Below, in pieces: positions 18,090 through 25,416 of a stretch of 64,000 bases of DNA. Source of the DNA: Akkermansiaceae bacterium. GTDB lineage: Bacteria; Verrucomicrobiota; Verrucomicrobiia; Verrucomicrobiales; Akkermansiaceae. The notes under the pieces were generated by a model, which was not told the DNA's origin, did no database searches, and saw nothing but the letters and a program-made list of their open reading frames with translations. Numbering within the stretch: the first letter of the stretch is position 1; every line of letters starts with the position of its first letter. The translations under genes and the position numbers were made by a program. Location: contig JACKQB010000008.1 of assembly GCA_024233115.1 (NCBI GenBank), forward strand, positions 50,217 through 114,216. The letters are read 5' to 3'.

Positions 18090-18893
18090 TTAGTTATTGA
18101 GTTGCCATTGTGTCCATGGGCCGTCGGGGACTTCGCCTTCCTCCGCGAATTTCCATGAGACGCGGTAGCCGCTGCGGATGCCCAGAAAATCGCGCGCTGC
18201 CGGGCTGATATCGATGCCGGCGTTGCCATTGGGGTTGGGTTTGGGTTGTTGGCCCTTGAAAACGTATTGCCAGTCGTCTGTGTTAAAGGGGCCGCAGTCT
18301 TCCCACTGGGCGTAGCAGACTTTCCCCCGGTAGTGGATGGCGATCCAGCGGCCTTTGCAGACGGAGCTCCAGGAGCCCTTGTAGGATTTCCAGTACCAGG
18401 GAATGACCTTGGCGGCCTCGGGATGATGCCCGCCGCCTGGAGCGATGTCATTGTAGGGCAGGGCGATGTAAAACGGATTCAGGCGGGGAGTGAACGCCGC
18501 CGGACGGAAACCGAGCCGGTTTTCCGGTGCATCCACACCACCGTAGTTGAGCTGCCAGTTGGGGTCCCACGAGCTGGCGTGGTTGGCAGTCGGGTTGCGT
18601 TCGCTGGACTTTTCCCCGATCCAGAAAACCGTCGCTGTGATCCCGCGGCGCCAGCGGTGGCGGGTGTCGGCCCACGGCTCGGGGTCCTCCTGGACGATAC
18701 GTGCCTTGGGGGGGACCTGGAAGGGGCTGATGATGTCAGGGATCGCGTCGCGGCGGTGTTCAAGGTATCCCGCATGCAGGACGTCGGCCCGGGAATCGAT
18801 GCCAAACTCATCCTCCAGGGGGACAAAGCGAGCCTGCACACTGCTGGATAGCAGGCACAAAACGATGGCCGGAAGTTGGCTCGCAAGTCGCAT
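18090..18893 (-). CDS. Exported double-psi beta-barrel (RlpA-like) protein
   Basis: This 267-residue protein has a signal peptide (LPAIVLCLLSSSVQA). The C-terminal part reads CYAQWEDCGPFNTDDW and then GIDISPAARDFLGI. This matches the two conserved blocks of the RlpA double-psi barrel (V.V.D.GPF and IDLS.AAA..LG), keeping the catalytic-type Asp. RlpA proteins cleave denuded peptidoglycan glycan strands. The 130-residue N-terminal extension (TATVFWIGEKSSERNPTANH) is unlike RlpA, so the target may differ. It stands alone between the two secreted-trio operons. Confidence 0.6.
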   Translation of the reverse strand: MRLASQLPAIVLCLLSSSVQARFVPLEDEFGIDSRADVLHAGYLEHRRDAIPDIISPFQVPPKARIVQEDPEPWADTRHRWRRGITATVFWIGEKSSERNPTANHASSWDPNWQLNYGGVDAPENRLGFRPAAFTPRLNPFYIALPYNDIAPGGGHHPEAAKVIPWYWKSYKGSWSSVCKGRWIAIHYRGKVCYAQWEDCGPFNTDDWQYVFKGQQPKPNPNGNAGIDISPAARDFLGIRSGYRVSWKFAEEGEVPDGPWTQWQLNN

Positions 18894-19212
18894 GGTTGGT
18901 GGTTTGTAAGGGTGTTAGACGGCTTCGATCCCAGTGGTTACAGGAACTGGACAAGGACTGGAGCCTCTCAAGAACGCCAAGATCCCGGTCATTTCACTAT
19001 CGTTTGTGTAGCCTGATAGATGGATGAGTCTTGATCTCAGCTTTCTCTGATACTCAAGTGTGCCAAATATTCGGGGGAATACAAGCTTTATTTTAGAGGA
19101 ATCAAGTCGCCTGGTTTTGAATTTCGCCCTAAACCAAGGGGGTTATTTTAAAATAATGGACCGTAGGCCTCCGTGGTCGGCTCCTGGGTCGTGAAAATCC
19201 AAAAACAAACCC
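18894..19212. other. Intergenic, no gene seen
   Basis: No convincing reading frame is present. The part next to 18893 should hold the promoter of the RlpA-like gene. An AT-rich tract at 19075-19160 has no recognisable motif. Confidence 0.5.
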
Positions 19213-19250
19213 AAAAAACCCTCCCCGGGGTGAGGAGGGAGGGTTTTTGT
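19213..19250 (-). terminator. Rho-independent terminator of the second secreted trio
   Basis: Read on the minus strand, arms AACCCTCC and GGAGGGTT flank a C/G-rich loop and are followed by T residues. It lies 70 bases after the stop of the gene at 19321 and closes that operon. A poly-T also follows on the plus strand. Confidence 0.75.
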
Positions 19251-19320
19251 GATGCTCCCGAACGGGGGGATGTAGGGGTGGATTGCATCAAAAGCAGGTG
19301 CGGGTGCCGGTTGGTTCGTG

Positions 19321-20334
19321 TTAGCGGGTCCTGTTGACCATGCTGGGGGCATGCATCCCCCGGTCGAGCACAAAGGTGCTGTGGGCGAGACGTTCCGGCT
19401 GGCCTTGGTTAAACGGGGTGATGGTCAGGACTTCGATGGTGTATTTCCCGTCGGGCAGGGTGTCGCGCCATTCACCGAGCGGGATCTGTTGATCCTGGGG
19501 GACCGTGGTATCGAAACGGACCACGGATTGGGGTAAAACGGTGCCCCGGGTGCCTAGCTTGGCATCGCCGTGGTAGATCTGCACGTAAGTCACGCTGTCG
19601 GGATAGAGGTCCTGGCAGAGGATGCTGACCGGTTTTTTCAGGCTGGCGGCGGAAAGCGTGGCGCCGGATTGGAGCCCCCGGATGGTGGCGGTGGCGACCG
19701 GCCAGATTTGGATCCTGGCTGATTTCAGGGGCAGGCAACCCGGGCTCTCCTCGCCTGGGGCGGTGTATGCCGTAAACGTCTCGAGTCCTTCCGCCTGGGT
19801 AGGGTCGGCTGAGGGGATGGCCGGGTAGAAAACGCTGTTGTGCTCTCCCTGTCTTTCAAAGGTCCACCAGCCGAAAGATTGGTCCGGGCTGTTGGGTTCC
19901 GGGGCATGCCGGGCGGGATGGAATAACGTTCCCTTGCGGTGAAGGCTTACTTTTTTACCCGAGCCGTGGCTATCCTTCACTGCGAGTGAGACCGTGAAAG
20001 GCCTGTCGGCTCTGGTCCGGTGGGGAAAATGGGGGTCTTCCGAGCGGATGGTGATTTGAGCCGATGGAAAACCGCTGCCCAGTGTGGTTTCGTCCAGCTG
20101 GTAGAGCCTGGTGTCAGGTCCTGTGCCCCGGGCGAACAACTTGAGGCTGGAGCCTCCGTCCGCGACGGCGATAGGCGACCATGCCGTACCCTTGGCGGCG
20201 GAAACATGGAAGTCCCAGGTGAGGCCTGTCTCGACTTGTGTTTGGCGGATAAACTCACCAGCGGACAGGGGCGTGGCGGACATCACTGCGATGGCGAGCA
20301 GCGTCGCGGCGTGGCTTGAATGGAGTAAGGGCAT
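19321..20334 (-). CDS. Secreted protein, copy 2 of duplicated trio (large member)
   Basis: The start is ATG 20334, where a signal peptide begins (AATLLAIAVMSATPLSAG); the open frame extends further but overlaps the upstream gene. The 337-residue protein is homologous to the one at 11615-12634 throughout. Aligned landmarks are HRTRADRPFTVSL, ARIQIWPVATATIRG, DLYPDSVTYVQIYHG and LPDGKYTIEVLTITPF. Both copies are about 340 residues and both are third in their operon. The GC-rich codon use here contrasts with the more AT-rich first copy. Function is unknown; it is exported and probably beta-sandwich. Confidence 0.75.
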   Translation of the reverse strand: MPLLHSSHAATLLAIAVMSATPLSAGEFIRQTQVETGLTWDFHVSAAKGTAWSPIAVADGGSSLKLFARGTGPDTRLYQLDETTLGSGFPSAQITIRSEDPHFPHRTRADRPFTVSLAVKDSHGSGKKVSLHRKGTLFHPARHAPEPNSPDQSFGWWTFERQGEHNSVFYPAIPSADPTQAEGLETFTAYTAPGEESPGCLPLKSARIQIWPVATATIRGLQSGATLSAASLKKPVSILCQDLYPDSVTYVQIYHGDAKLGTRGTVLPQSVVRFDTTVPQDQQIPLGEWRDTLPDGKYTIEVLTITPFNQGQPERLAHSTFVLDRGMHAPSMVNRTR

Positions 20335-20356
20335 CGGGGTGGGCGGGGGGTGGAGG

Positions 20357-20932
20357 TCAAGGACGTTTCCCGGAGACTTTGGCGGGCGTGCCGGGGCGCA
20401 GGATGGAGATCGGATTGTTCTGGTGCAGGGCGACGACAATGCGGTTGATCCTGACAAACTGCTTGAGCACGTCTTCTTTCAGCGGGCTGGTGCCTTCGGC
20501 TTGTTTGAGGTTGATTTCATGGGTGAAGATCCAGGACCTGTTTGCCAGGTAAAACCGGGGCCAGGGGATGAAGGTTCCCCTGGGGGTGGTGACAACTTTG
20601 TGTTGCAGCGAGTCGGGTATGTGAATGAGGGCGTTGTCGGGTAGCAGTGTATGGTTGTTGCCATGCTGCAGGATGGTGGAATGTCGGTAAATATCATAGC
20701 TGCGGACAGCTCCGGCGGGAGCGTGATCCGACATTTGGGCGTGCCTGAAACCCTGCTGGGTAGCGGCCTTTTGTTGATTCAGCCGGGTCATGCTGGTGCG
20801 TTCCGCGGAGGGGGGCTGCAGGTTCTCCGGAAGCTGCCCGATCCCGGTGCCGTTTTCCGCAAAAAGGAGTGGGGCAGTCAGTATGATCGCCAGGATAAGG
20901 GCTCGGATGAGGATGGTTTTGAAAGGGGGCAT
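20357..20932 (-). CDS. Secreted protein, copy 2 of duplicated trio (middle member)
   Basis: This 191-residue protein has a signal peptide (IRALILAIILTAPLLFAEN) and a Gln/Arg/Ser-rich linker. The conserved domain at about 90-180 contains LPDNALIHIPDSLQHKVV, WIFTHEINLKQAEG and NRIVVALHQNNPISI. It is the clear homologue of 12656-13246. Conserved His and Asn/Asp residues in THE and HIP segments may matter, but no catalytic site is recognised. It starts 36 bases after the first gene of the operon and ends 22 bases before the third. Confidence 0.75.
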   Translation of the reverse strand: MPPFKTILIRALILAIILTAPLLFAENGTGIGQLPENLQPPSAERTSMTRLNQQKAATQQGFRHAQMSDHAPAGAVRSYDIYRHSTILQHGNNHTLLPDNALIHIPDSLQHKVVTTPRGTFIPWPRFYLANRSWIFTHEINLKQAEGTSPLKEDVLKQFVRINRIVVALHQNNPISILRPGTPAKVSGKRP

Positions 20933-20968
20933 GGGTGTATCGGTGCGAGGTTTGTGGGAAAAGCGGGT

Positions 20969-21586
20969 TTAACGGTGGATTTTCCACGCCACTGGGATTT
21001 TCTCACCATTCCGCAAATGGGTGCGGCTGAGCAGGATCTGGCCTTGGGGCACAGGCGGCGCGGGGATGAAGTCGACACAGAGGACGACGGCACCGTCCGG
21101 GTTGCGGGTGTTGCCTTCGATGCGGACCATTGGGGGGCTCGCTGACTTCGACCAGTCCGAGGTTTGGGCGGAACTACAGTGTGACTGCACGGTGCCGGTG
21201 GTCGACCGGCTGCGGGGGGAGGATTTGAAAATATCCAATGGCTTGACGCTGTCTCCGGCCGTTAAGAAGAGACGGTTCCAGGCTATCATTTTGCCGGTGG
21301 CTCCGGACCCGTGTCGGTCGTCCCCGGATGGGCCGGGAAGGCGGGTCAAGAGAGGAGCCTCTGGCTGCGGGGCAACGGGAGCATCTCCGAGGGTGAGGAG
21401 GCTGAAGTGTCCAAACACTCTATATTGAAAGTAGTTTTGGACTGGCAGGGTTTTTTGCGCAGGGCAGTGGTCCAGCTGGCTGCTGGCCACCCCTACGGCC
21501 TCGATGCGGATTCCGGCAACTAGCTGCGCACAGGTCACCGCGATCGAGGCTGCCACGAGGGCAAGGGTCAGGGTATTTTTATTCAT
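20969..21586 (-). CDS. Secreted protein, copy 2 of duplicated trio (first member)
   Basis: This 205-residue protein has a signal peptide (TLTLALVAASIAVTCAQLVA). The body is basic and Ser/Pro-rich and ends in a strand-like tail (GEKIPVAWKIHR). Position and spacing match the gene at 13283-13969, but the sequence match is weak, so it has diverged strongly. The composition of the middle section is odd and a compensated frameshift cannot be ruled out. It is the first gene of the operon, with an AT-rich upstream region. Confidence 0.6.
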   Translation of the reverse strand: MNKNTLTLALVAASIAVTCAQLVAGIRIEAVGVASSQLDHCPAQKTLPVQNYFQYRVFGHFSLLTLGDAPVAPQPEAPLLTRLPGPSGDDRHGSGATGKMIAWNRLFLTAGDSVKPLDIFKSSPRSRSTTGTVQSHCSSAQTSDWSKSASPPMVRIEGNTRNPDGAVVLCVDFIPAPPVPQGQILLSRTHLRNGEKIPVAWKIHR

Positions 21587-22012
21587 GGGGTATGTAAGGG
21601 TGGGTAGCTTTCCTTGATAGCCGGAGGGGATTGGCTATCTCGGTCAGCAGATGGGATCGTAAAATGAAATACCCCGCCAACAAGATATTTTTTATACAAA
21701 AACAACTTTATGAATGGTTTTTTCGGACGATTTTATAAATAATACATAATTATTATCAATTAATCACTCCGAAATAGATCGCATTCATGGCCTCAACTAT
21801 GGGAATACAGGCTGGCTTGTAGGCGCTCTGAAAGCGGCGACAGGCAACAAATGGCACCATCCTGGAAGTCAGATTTAGTTCATTTTTAATTGAACTTCGA
21901 AGCAAGGATTTCGATAAAAATGATTAATATTGATTTAATAAAGTACCTGGAAGTCAAACTTGCCTGATAGAACGGCAAGCGTGATGTACAAGGTTCCAAT
22001 AGATGAGGGGCG
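21587..22012 (-). promoter_or_regulatory. Long AT-rich intergenic region upstream of the second trio
   Basis: These 426 bases have no convincing gene. The run at 21680-21770 is strongly AT-rich and carries several TATAAT-like hexamers in both orientations. A second AT-rich patch lies at 21875-21950. It probably holds the promoter of the operon starting at 21586; exact elements could not be fixed. Confidence 0.4.
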
Positions 22013-22050
22013 CAAAAAAGCCGTGCTGTCACGAGGACACCACGGCTTGG
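22013..22050 (-). terminator. Rho-independent terminator of ychF
   Basis: On the minus strand the arms AAGCCGTG and CACGGCTT enclose a 15-base loop and are followed by six T residues. It lies about 90 bases beyond the ychF stop codon. Confidence 0.8.
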
Positions 22051-22138
22051 GAAAGGTTGAATGGAGGGGGTGGGAGCTGCCTATGAATGAACGGGAAGGT
22101 TCGCAGGGCAGGGGGGGCGACGGGCGACCGCTTGTTGG

Positions 22139-23254
22139 TCAGACATTGAAGCGGAACTCGATCACGTCGCCGTCCTTGACCACATATTCCTTGCCCTCGA
22201 TGCGGAGTTTTCCAGCTTCGCGGGCGGCTGCTTTGGAGCCGGCCGCCACGAGATCCTCGAAGGCCACCACCTCGGCAGCGATGAAGCCCCGCTCGAAGTC
22301 CCCGTGGATGACACCGGCTGCGGCCGGTGCCTTGTCGCCGTGGCGGATCGTCCAGGCGCGGGTTTCCTTTTCCCCGCTGGTGATATAGGTACGGAGGCCA
22401 AGCAGATGGTAAACGGCACGGATCAGGGTGGAGACACCCGAATCGGTGATCCCCATGTCGGCAAGGAACTCGGTGGCTTCCGCGGGATCGAGTTCAACGA
22501 GCTCCTCCTCAATACGGGCGGAGATGACCACCGCTTCGGCATCGTGGGATGCGGCGGCATATTCCCGGACCTTGGCCACCATGGCATGGCTGTCCGGCGC
22601 TTTCTGGGCATCGGCAAGCTCGTCTTCGGCCACGTTGCAGGCAAAGATGGTGCGTTTGGAGGAAAGCAGGAAAAAGTCGCGCAAGGTAAGTTGTTCATCC
22701 TTGGTGAGCTCCAGGGTCAGGGCTGGTTTGCCGGCGTCGAGGTGGGGCAGCAGTTTGTCGATGAGCTCCACTTCTTTTTTCGACTCCTTGTCGCCACTCT
22801 TGGCTTTTTTCGCACGGGAGACCTTGCGTTTTTCCAAGGCGGCCATATCGGCGAGGATCAGCTCCGAGTTGATGATCTCGATATCGCGGATGGGATCGAC
22901 GCTGCCCAGCTCGTGGATGATGTCGTCGTTGTCAAAACAGCGCACCACCTGCACGATGGCATCGACTTCACGGATGTTGGCGAGAAACTTGTTCCCAAGG
23001 CCGGCACCTTCAGAAGCTCCTTCGACCAGACCGGCGATATCAACGAATTCAATTGCCGCCGGGATGATTTTCTGGGTTTTGCTGATCTCGGCCAGCACGC
23101 CGAGCCGGTCGTCGGGCACGGTGACGACACCGATGTTCGGGTCGATGGTACAAAACGGGTAGTTGGCAGCCTCCGCATTGCGGGTGCGGGTGACTGCGTT
23201 GAAGAGTGTCGATTTTCCGACGTTGGGGAGGCCTACGATTCCTGCTTTCAGCAT
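22139..23254 (-). CDS. ychF: Obg-family ATPase YchF (OLA1)
   Basis: The start is ATG 23254, giving the usual N-terminus MLKAGIVGLPNVGKSTLFNA and a normal length of 371 residues; the longer frame has no support. P-loop GLPNVGKS, G3 motif DIAGLVEGASEGAGLGNKFL and a NVAE motif in place of NKxD are visible. NVxE is the feature that makes YchF prefer ATP to GTP. A coiled-coil insert (about 125-165) and a C-terminal TGS domain ending FRFNV complete the protein. It associates with ribosomes and affects stress responses in other bacteria. It is a single-gene unit with its own terminator. Confidence 0.97.
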   Translation of the reverse strand: MLKAGIVGLPNVGKSTLFNAVTRTRNAEAANYPFCTIDPNIGVVTVPDDRLGVLAEISKTQKIIPAAIEFVDIAGLVEGASEGAGLGNKFLANIREVDAIVQVVRCFDNDDIIHELGSVDPIRDIEIINSELILADMAALEKRKVSRAKKAKSGDKESKKEVELIDKLLPHLDAGKPALTLELTKDEQLTLRDFFLLSSKRTIFACNVAEDELADAQKAPDSHAMVAKVREYAAASHDAEAVVISARIEEELVELDPAEATEFLADMGITDSGVSTLIRAVYHLLGLRTYITSGEKETRAWTIRHGDKAPAAAGVIHGDFERGFIAAEVVAFEDLVAAGSKAAAREAGKLRIEGKEYVVKDGDVIEFRFNV

Positions 23255-23527
23255 GGCGCGGGACGCTAGGTGGAAAACCGACAATTGCAATCCGTATGTT
23301 TTGAAAAATGTGATCCTGACCGTTGGCCGTCGGTCGACCTGGCCCGGGACGCCGCTTGGGTTCCTTCCAGCCCAGGGGATGGAATAAAAAAACCGCTTTT
23401 TAAGAAATCTGATTGACATCAAAAGGTGGATTGAGTAGAGACGTGACTACGCATACGGAAAATCGTTCCGCCGGGGACGCTTCCCCAATCCATCACCAGA
23501 CAGCGCAATAACCACTTTTTCACTTCT

Positions 23528-23586
23528 CCGGGCGTGCCTACGACCCGATCTAACAAAAAACAAAACACGTAAAATAAAACACAACA
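23528..23586 (+). promoter_or_regulatory. Conserved leader of PEP-CTERM gene 1
   Basis: The stretch contains TCCGGGCG, CTACGACCCGA and CTAACAAAAAACAAAA directly before the first PEP-CTERM start. Very similar blocks precede the second PEP-CTERM gene (24430-24470). No Shine-Dalgarno is present. It may be a shared 5' untranslated control element or an A-rich ribosome-binding region. Confidence 0.55.
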
Positions 23587-24408
23587 ATGAAATCAAAGTA
23601 CACAACCATAGCGGTCTTTCTTGTGACTGCCGGCTTGTCAGGAGCGGTCACCATAGTCGGAAGCACGGACTTCGAAAACCTGACTGCCGGCGACACCGCA
23701 CTCAACGGCCAGTCATCAGGCGCGCCATTCGCAGGTGCCTGGGCAGGTAATGGAAATACCGTTGTCACAGCGGACCCTTATAATGCGGCGAACACGGTGG
23801 TTGCGACAACAGGTGGATCTCAGATGGTGGGAACCTTCGATGCCGCCACCCAGGCCGTTCTCAACGCCAGCTCCGAGGTCTGGTTCAGCATGGACATGGG
23901 AACCAATCACAACAGCGGCACCAACCGCTTCGGTCTCATGACGGACAATGGCGCGCTGATGGACAGCACCTTTACCATCGGTCAGCGTCTCGGCGGTCTC
24001 CAGACCCGGATCGGACCATGGAACGGCAATGCTCCGGATCTGACGGGTGGAGGCGCTGTCGACGGAGCCTGTGAGGTGATCACCACTAATGGATGGACCG
24101 CCAACACTGCATACACCCTGGTGGGCAGGATCACCGTGGACCGCACGCTTGGTGGCACGGAGTCCCTTGAGTTCTGGCAGGTGGCTGCGGGCACATTCGA
24201 CTACAACAATCCGGGCAGCGCATACATCACCATGACGGGGATCGATCTGATCGAGCCCACCACCCAGATCACCGGTTTTGTGATCGATGGCAACCAGGGC
24301 GGGAATGCTTATGATAACCTGACAGTGCTTGTCCCCGAGCCCAGTTCGGCCCTGCTGCTTGGTCTCGGTGCCCTGGGCTTTGCCCTGCGCCGCCGCCGCA
24401 ATGGCTGA
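23587..24408 (+). CDS. PEP-CTERM sorted surface protein
   Basis: This 273-residue protein has a signal peptide (TTIAVFLVTAGLSGAV) and a lectin/LamG-like beta-sandwich body. It ends in VPEPSSALLLGLGALGF and a run of four Arg: the PEP-CTERM sorting signal recognised by exosortase. Proteins of this class are exported and associated with exopolysaccharide. No exosortase gene is in the window. The last 56 coding bases are identical to those of the next gene, and both genes share an upstream leader. Confidence 0.92.
   Translation: MKSKYTTIAVFLVTAGLSGAVTIVGSTDFENLTAGDTALNGQSSGAPFAGAWAGNGNTVVTADPYNAANTVVATTGGSQMVGTFDAATQAVLNASSEVWFSMDMGTNHNSGTNRFGLMTDNGALMDSTFTIGQRLGGLQTRIGPWNGNAPDLTGGGAVDGACEVITTNGWTANTAYTLVGRITVDRTLGGTESLEFWQVAAGTFDYNNPGSAYITMTGIDLIEPTTQITGFVIDGNQGGNAYDNLTVLVPEPSSALLLGLGALGFALRRRRNG
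24353..24408 (+). repeat. 56-bp perfect direct repeat encoding the PEP-CTERM anchor (copy 1)
   Basis: Bases 24353-24408 and 25213-25268 are identical, including synonymous positions and the stop codon. The coding sequences upstream of each are unrelated. Confidence 0.95.
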
Positions 24409-24429
24409 GTTCATGCCCCTATTACAACT

Positions 24430-24470
24430 TTCCGGGTGCATGCATGCTACCCGAACTAACAAAAAACAAA
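24430..24470 (+). promoter_or_regulatory. Conserved leader of PEP-CTERM gene 2
   Basis: It repeats the elements seen before gene 1 in the same order: TCCGGGTG, CTACCCGA and CTAACAAAAAACAAAA. The last A residues run straight into the repeated start codons. Confidence 0.55.
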
Positions 24471-24515
24471 ATGAACAAAATGAACAAAATGAACAAAATG
24501 AACAAAATGAACAAA
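24471..24515 (+). repeat. Five tandem ATGAACAAA units at the translation start
   Basis: Five exact 9-base units are followed by a sixth, partial one (ATGAAT at 24516). Each unit offers an in-frame ATG, so at least six alternative starts are available. A change in unit number would not shift the frame. Confidence 0.97.
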
Positions 24516-25268
24516 ATGAATTATCTCAAGCCCATCCTTGCGGTGCAGCTTTGTGCATTGGGAATGGCCTCCGCTGCTATTACGGTAACGGATGATATGA
24601 TACTCGATGCGCCAGGAACCATCGGATGGAATAACAACCATAATAACCCTGATGGATCTAATAATCCAACAGCTGGAAGCTATCTGGGCACCAGTCTCAT
24701 CGACGGCACAAAACCGGTAGCTGCCGACATAGGTACTGCGCATGATGGCACTGCATGGGTCAAAAACGGTGGTGCCGCTGGAGATCTCATCACCTCGGGT
24801 TGGATTGTTTTTGATATGGGAAGCGAATTCAATTTCCAAGGCATGCTCTACGCGCAGCGTAAGGGAGATGGTAGCACATATAACGGCCAGTATTACGATG
24901 TCTGGAATATGGCCAATGTATGGGTAAGTAATACTGATCCGGGAAATCCAGGCGGTTGGGATCACAATCATGCTGACCCTGCCGGAACCCAAGTGCTGAC
25001 TAATCATGACCTGCTCAAAGTGACTCCTGTGGGTGCAACCAATACAGATGGTGTCTTGATTCAGTATGATTTTGACCAAAGTGCGACGGGGCGTTATGTC
25101 ATCTTTGAGTTCTCCCAACTTGACGAAAATGACGTACAACAAACCATATGGGGAGCTGGTGCCAAGGACCTCTGGCTCTATGGCGCGCCTGTCCCAGAGC
25201 CATCAACAACGATGCTGCTTGGTCTCGGTGCCCTGGGCTTTGCCCTGCGCCGCCGCCGCAATGGCTGA
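24471..25268 (+). CDS. PEP-CTERM sorted surface protein with repeated Met-Asn-Lys start
   Basis: The protein begins with (MNK)5 and then MNYLKPILAVQLCALGMASAA, a signal peptide. The most economical functional start would be the sixth ATG at 24516, and an ATG at 24444 is also in frame. The body is a roughly 220-residue beta-rich extracellular domain of discoidin/F5-8-like appearance (GRYVIFEFSQL near the end). It ends PVPEPSTTMLLGLGALGF plus four Arg, the exosortase sorting signal. A terminator follows at 25308. It shares leader and 3' end with the preceding gene. Confidence 0.88.
   Translation: MNKMNKMNKMNKMNKMNYLKPILAVQLCALGMASAAITVTDDMILDAPGTIGWNNNHNNPDGSNNPTAGSYLGTSLIDGTKPVAADIGTAHDGTAWVKNGGAAGDLITSGWIVFDMGSEFNFQGMLYAQRKGDGSTYNGQYYDVWNMANVWVSNTDPGNPGGWDHNHADPAGTQVLTNHDLLKVTPVGATNTDGVLIQYDFDQSATGRYVIFEFSQLDENDVQQTIWGAGAKDLWLYGAPVPEPSTTMLLGLGALGFALRRRRNG
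25213..25268 (+). repeat. 56-bp perfect direct repeat encoding the PEP-CTERM anchor (copy 2)
   Basis: It is identical to 24353-24408 and encodes the transmembrane segment, the Arg run and the stop codon. Confidence 0.95.
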
Positions 25269-25307
25269 CGTTCTTTCTGGAGTTGTTGGTTGATTAAGTG
25301 CACACCA

Positions 25308-25350
25308 GGGGGTGCCGGTCCGAGCGAACCGGTGCCCCCGTTTTGTCTTG
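25308..25350 (+). terminator. Rho-independent terminator after the PEP-CTERM pair
   Basis: A 12-base-pair GC-rich stem (GGGGGTGCCGGT with ACCGGTGCCCCC, two G-U pairs) with an eight-base loop is followed by GTTTTGTCTT. It lies 40 bases after the second PEP-CTERM stop. Confidence 0.8.
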
Positions 25351-25416
25351 CTGCCGCAGCATGACAGCCCGGGCAATTACCCCAAACCTTGTAAACAAAC
25401 CTTCTGACCGCGACCG

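Noticed and set aside
20969..21586. Frameshifted pseudogene
   Set aside because: Composition is odd, but the frame is open from a good signal peptide to a stop, and gene spacing equals the other copy.
22304..23269. 321-residue plus-strand frame over ychF
   Set aside because: It is antisense to the entire conserved YchF gene and has no recognisable domain; it reflects high GC on the opposite strand.
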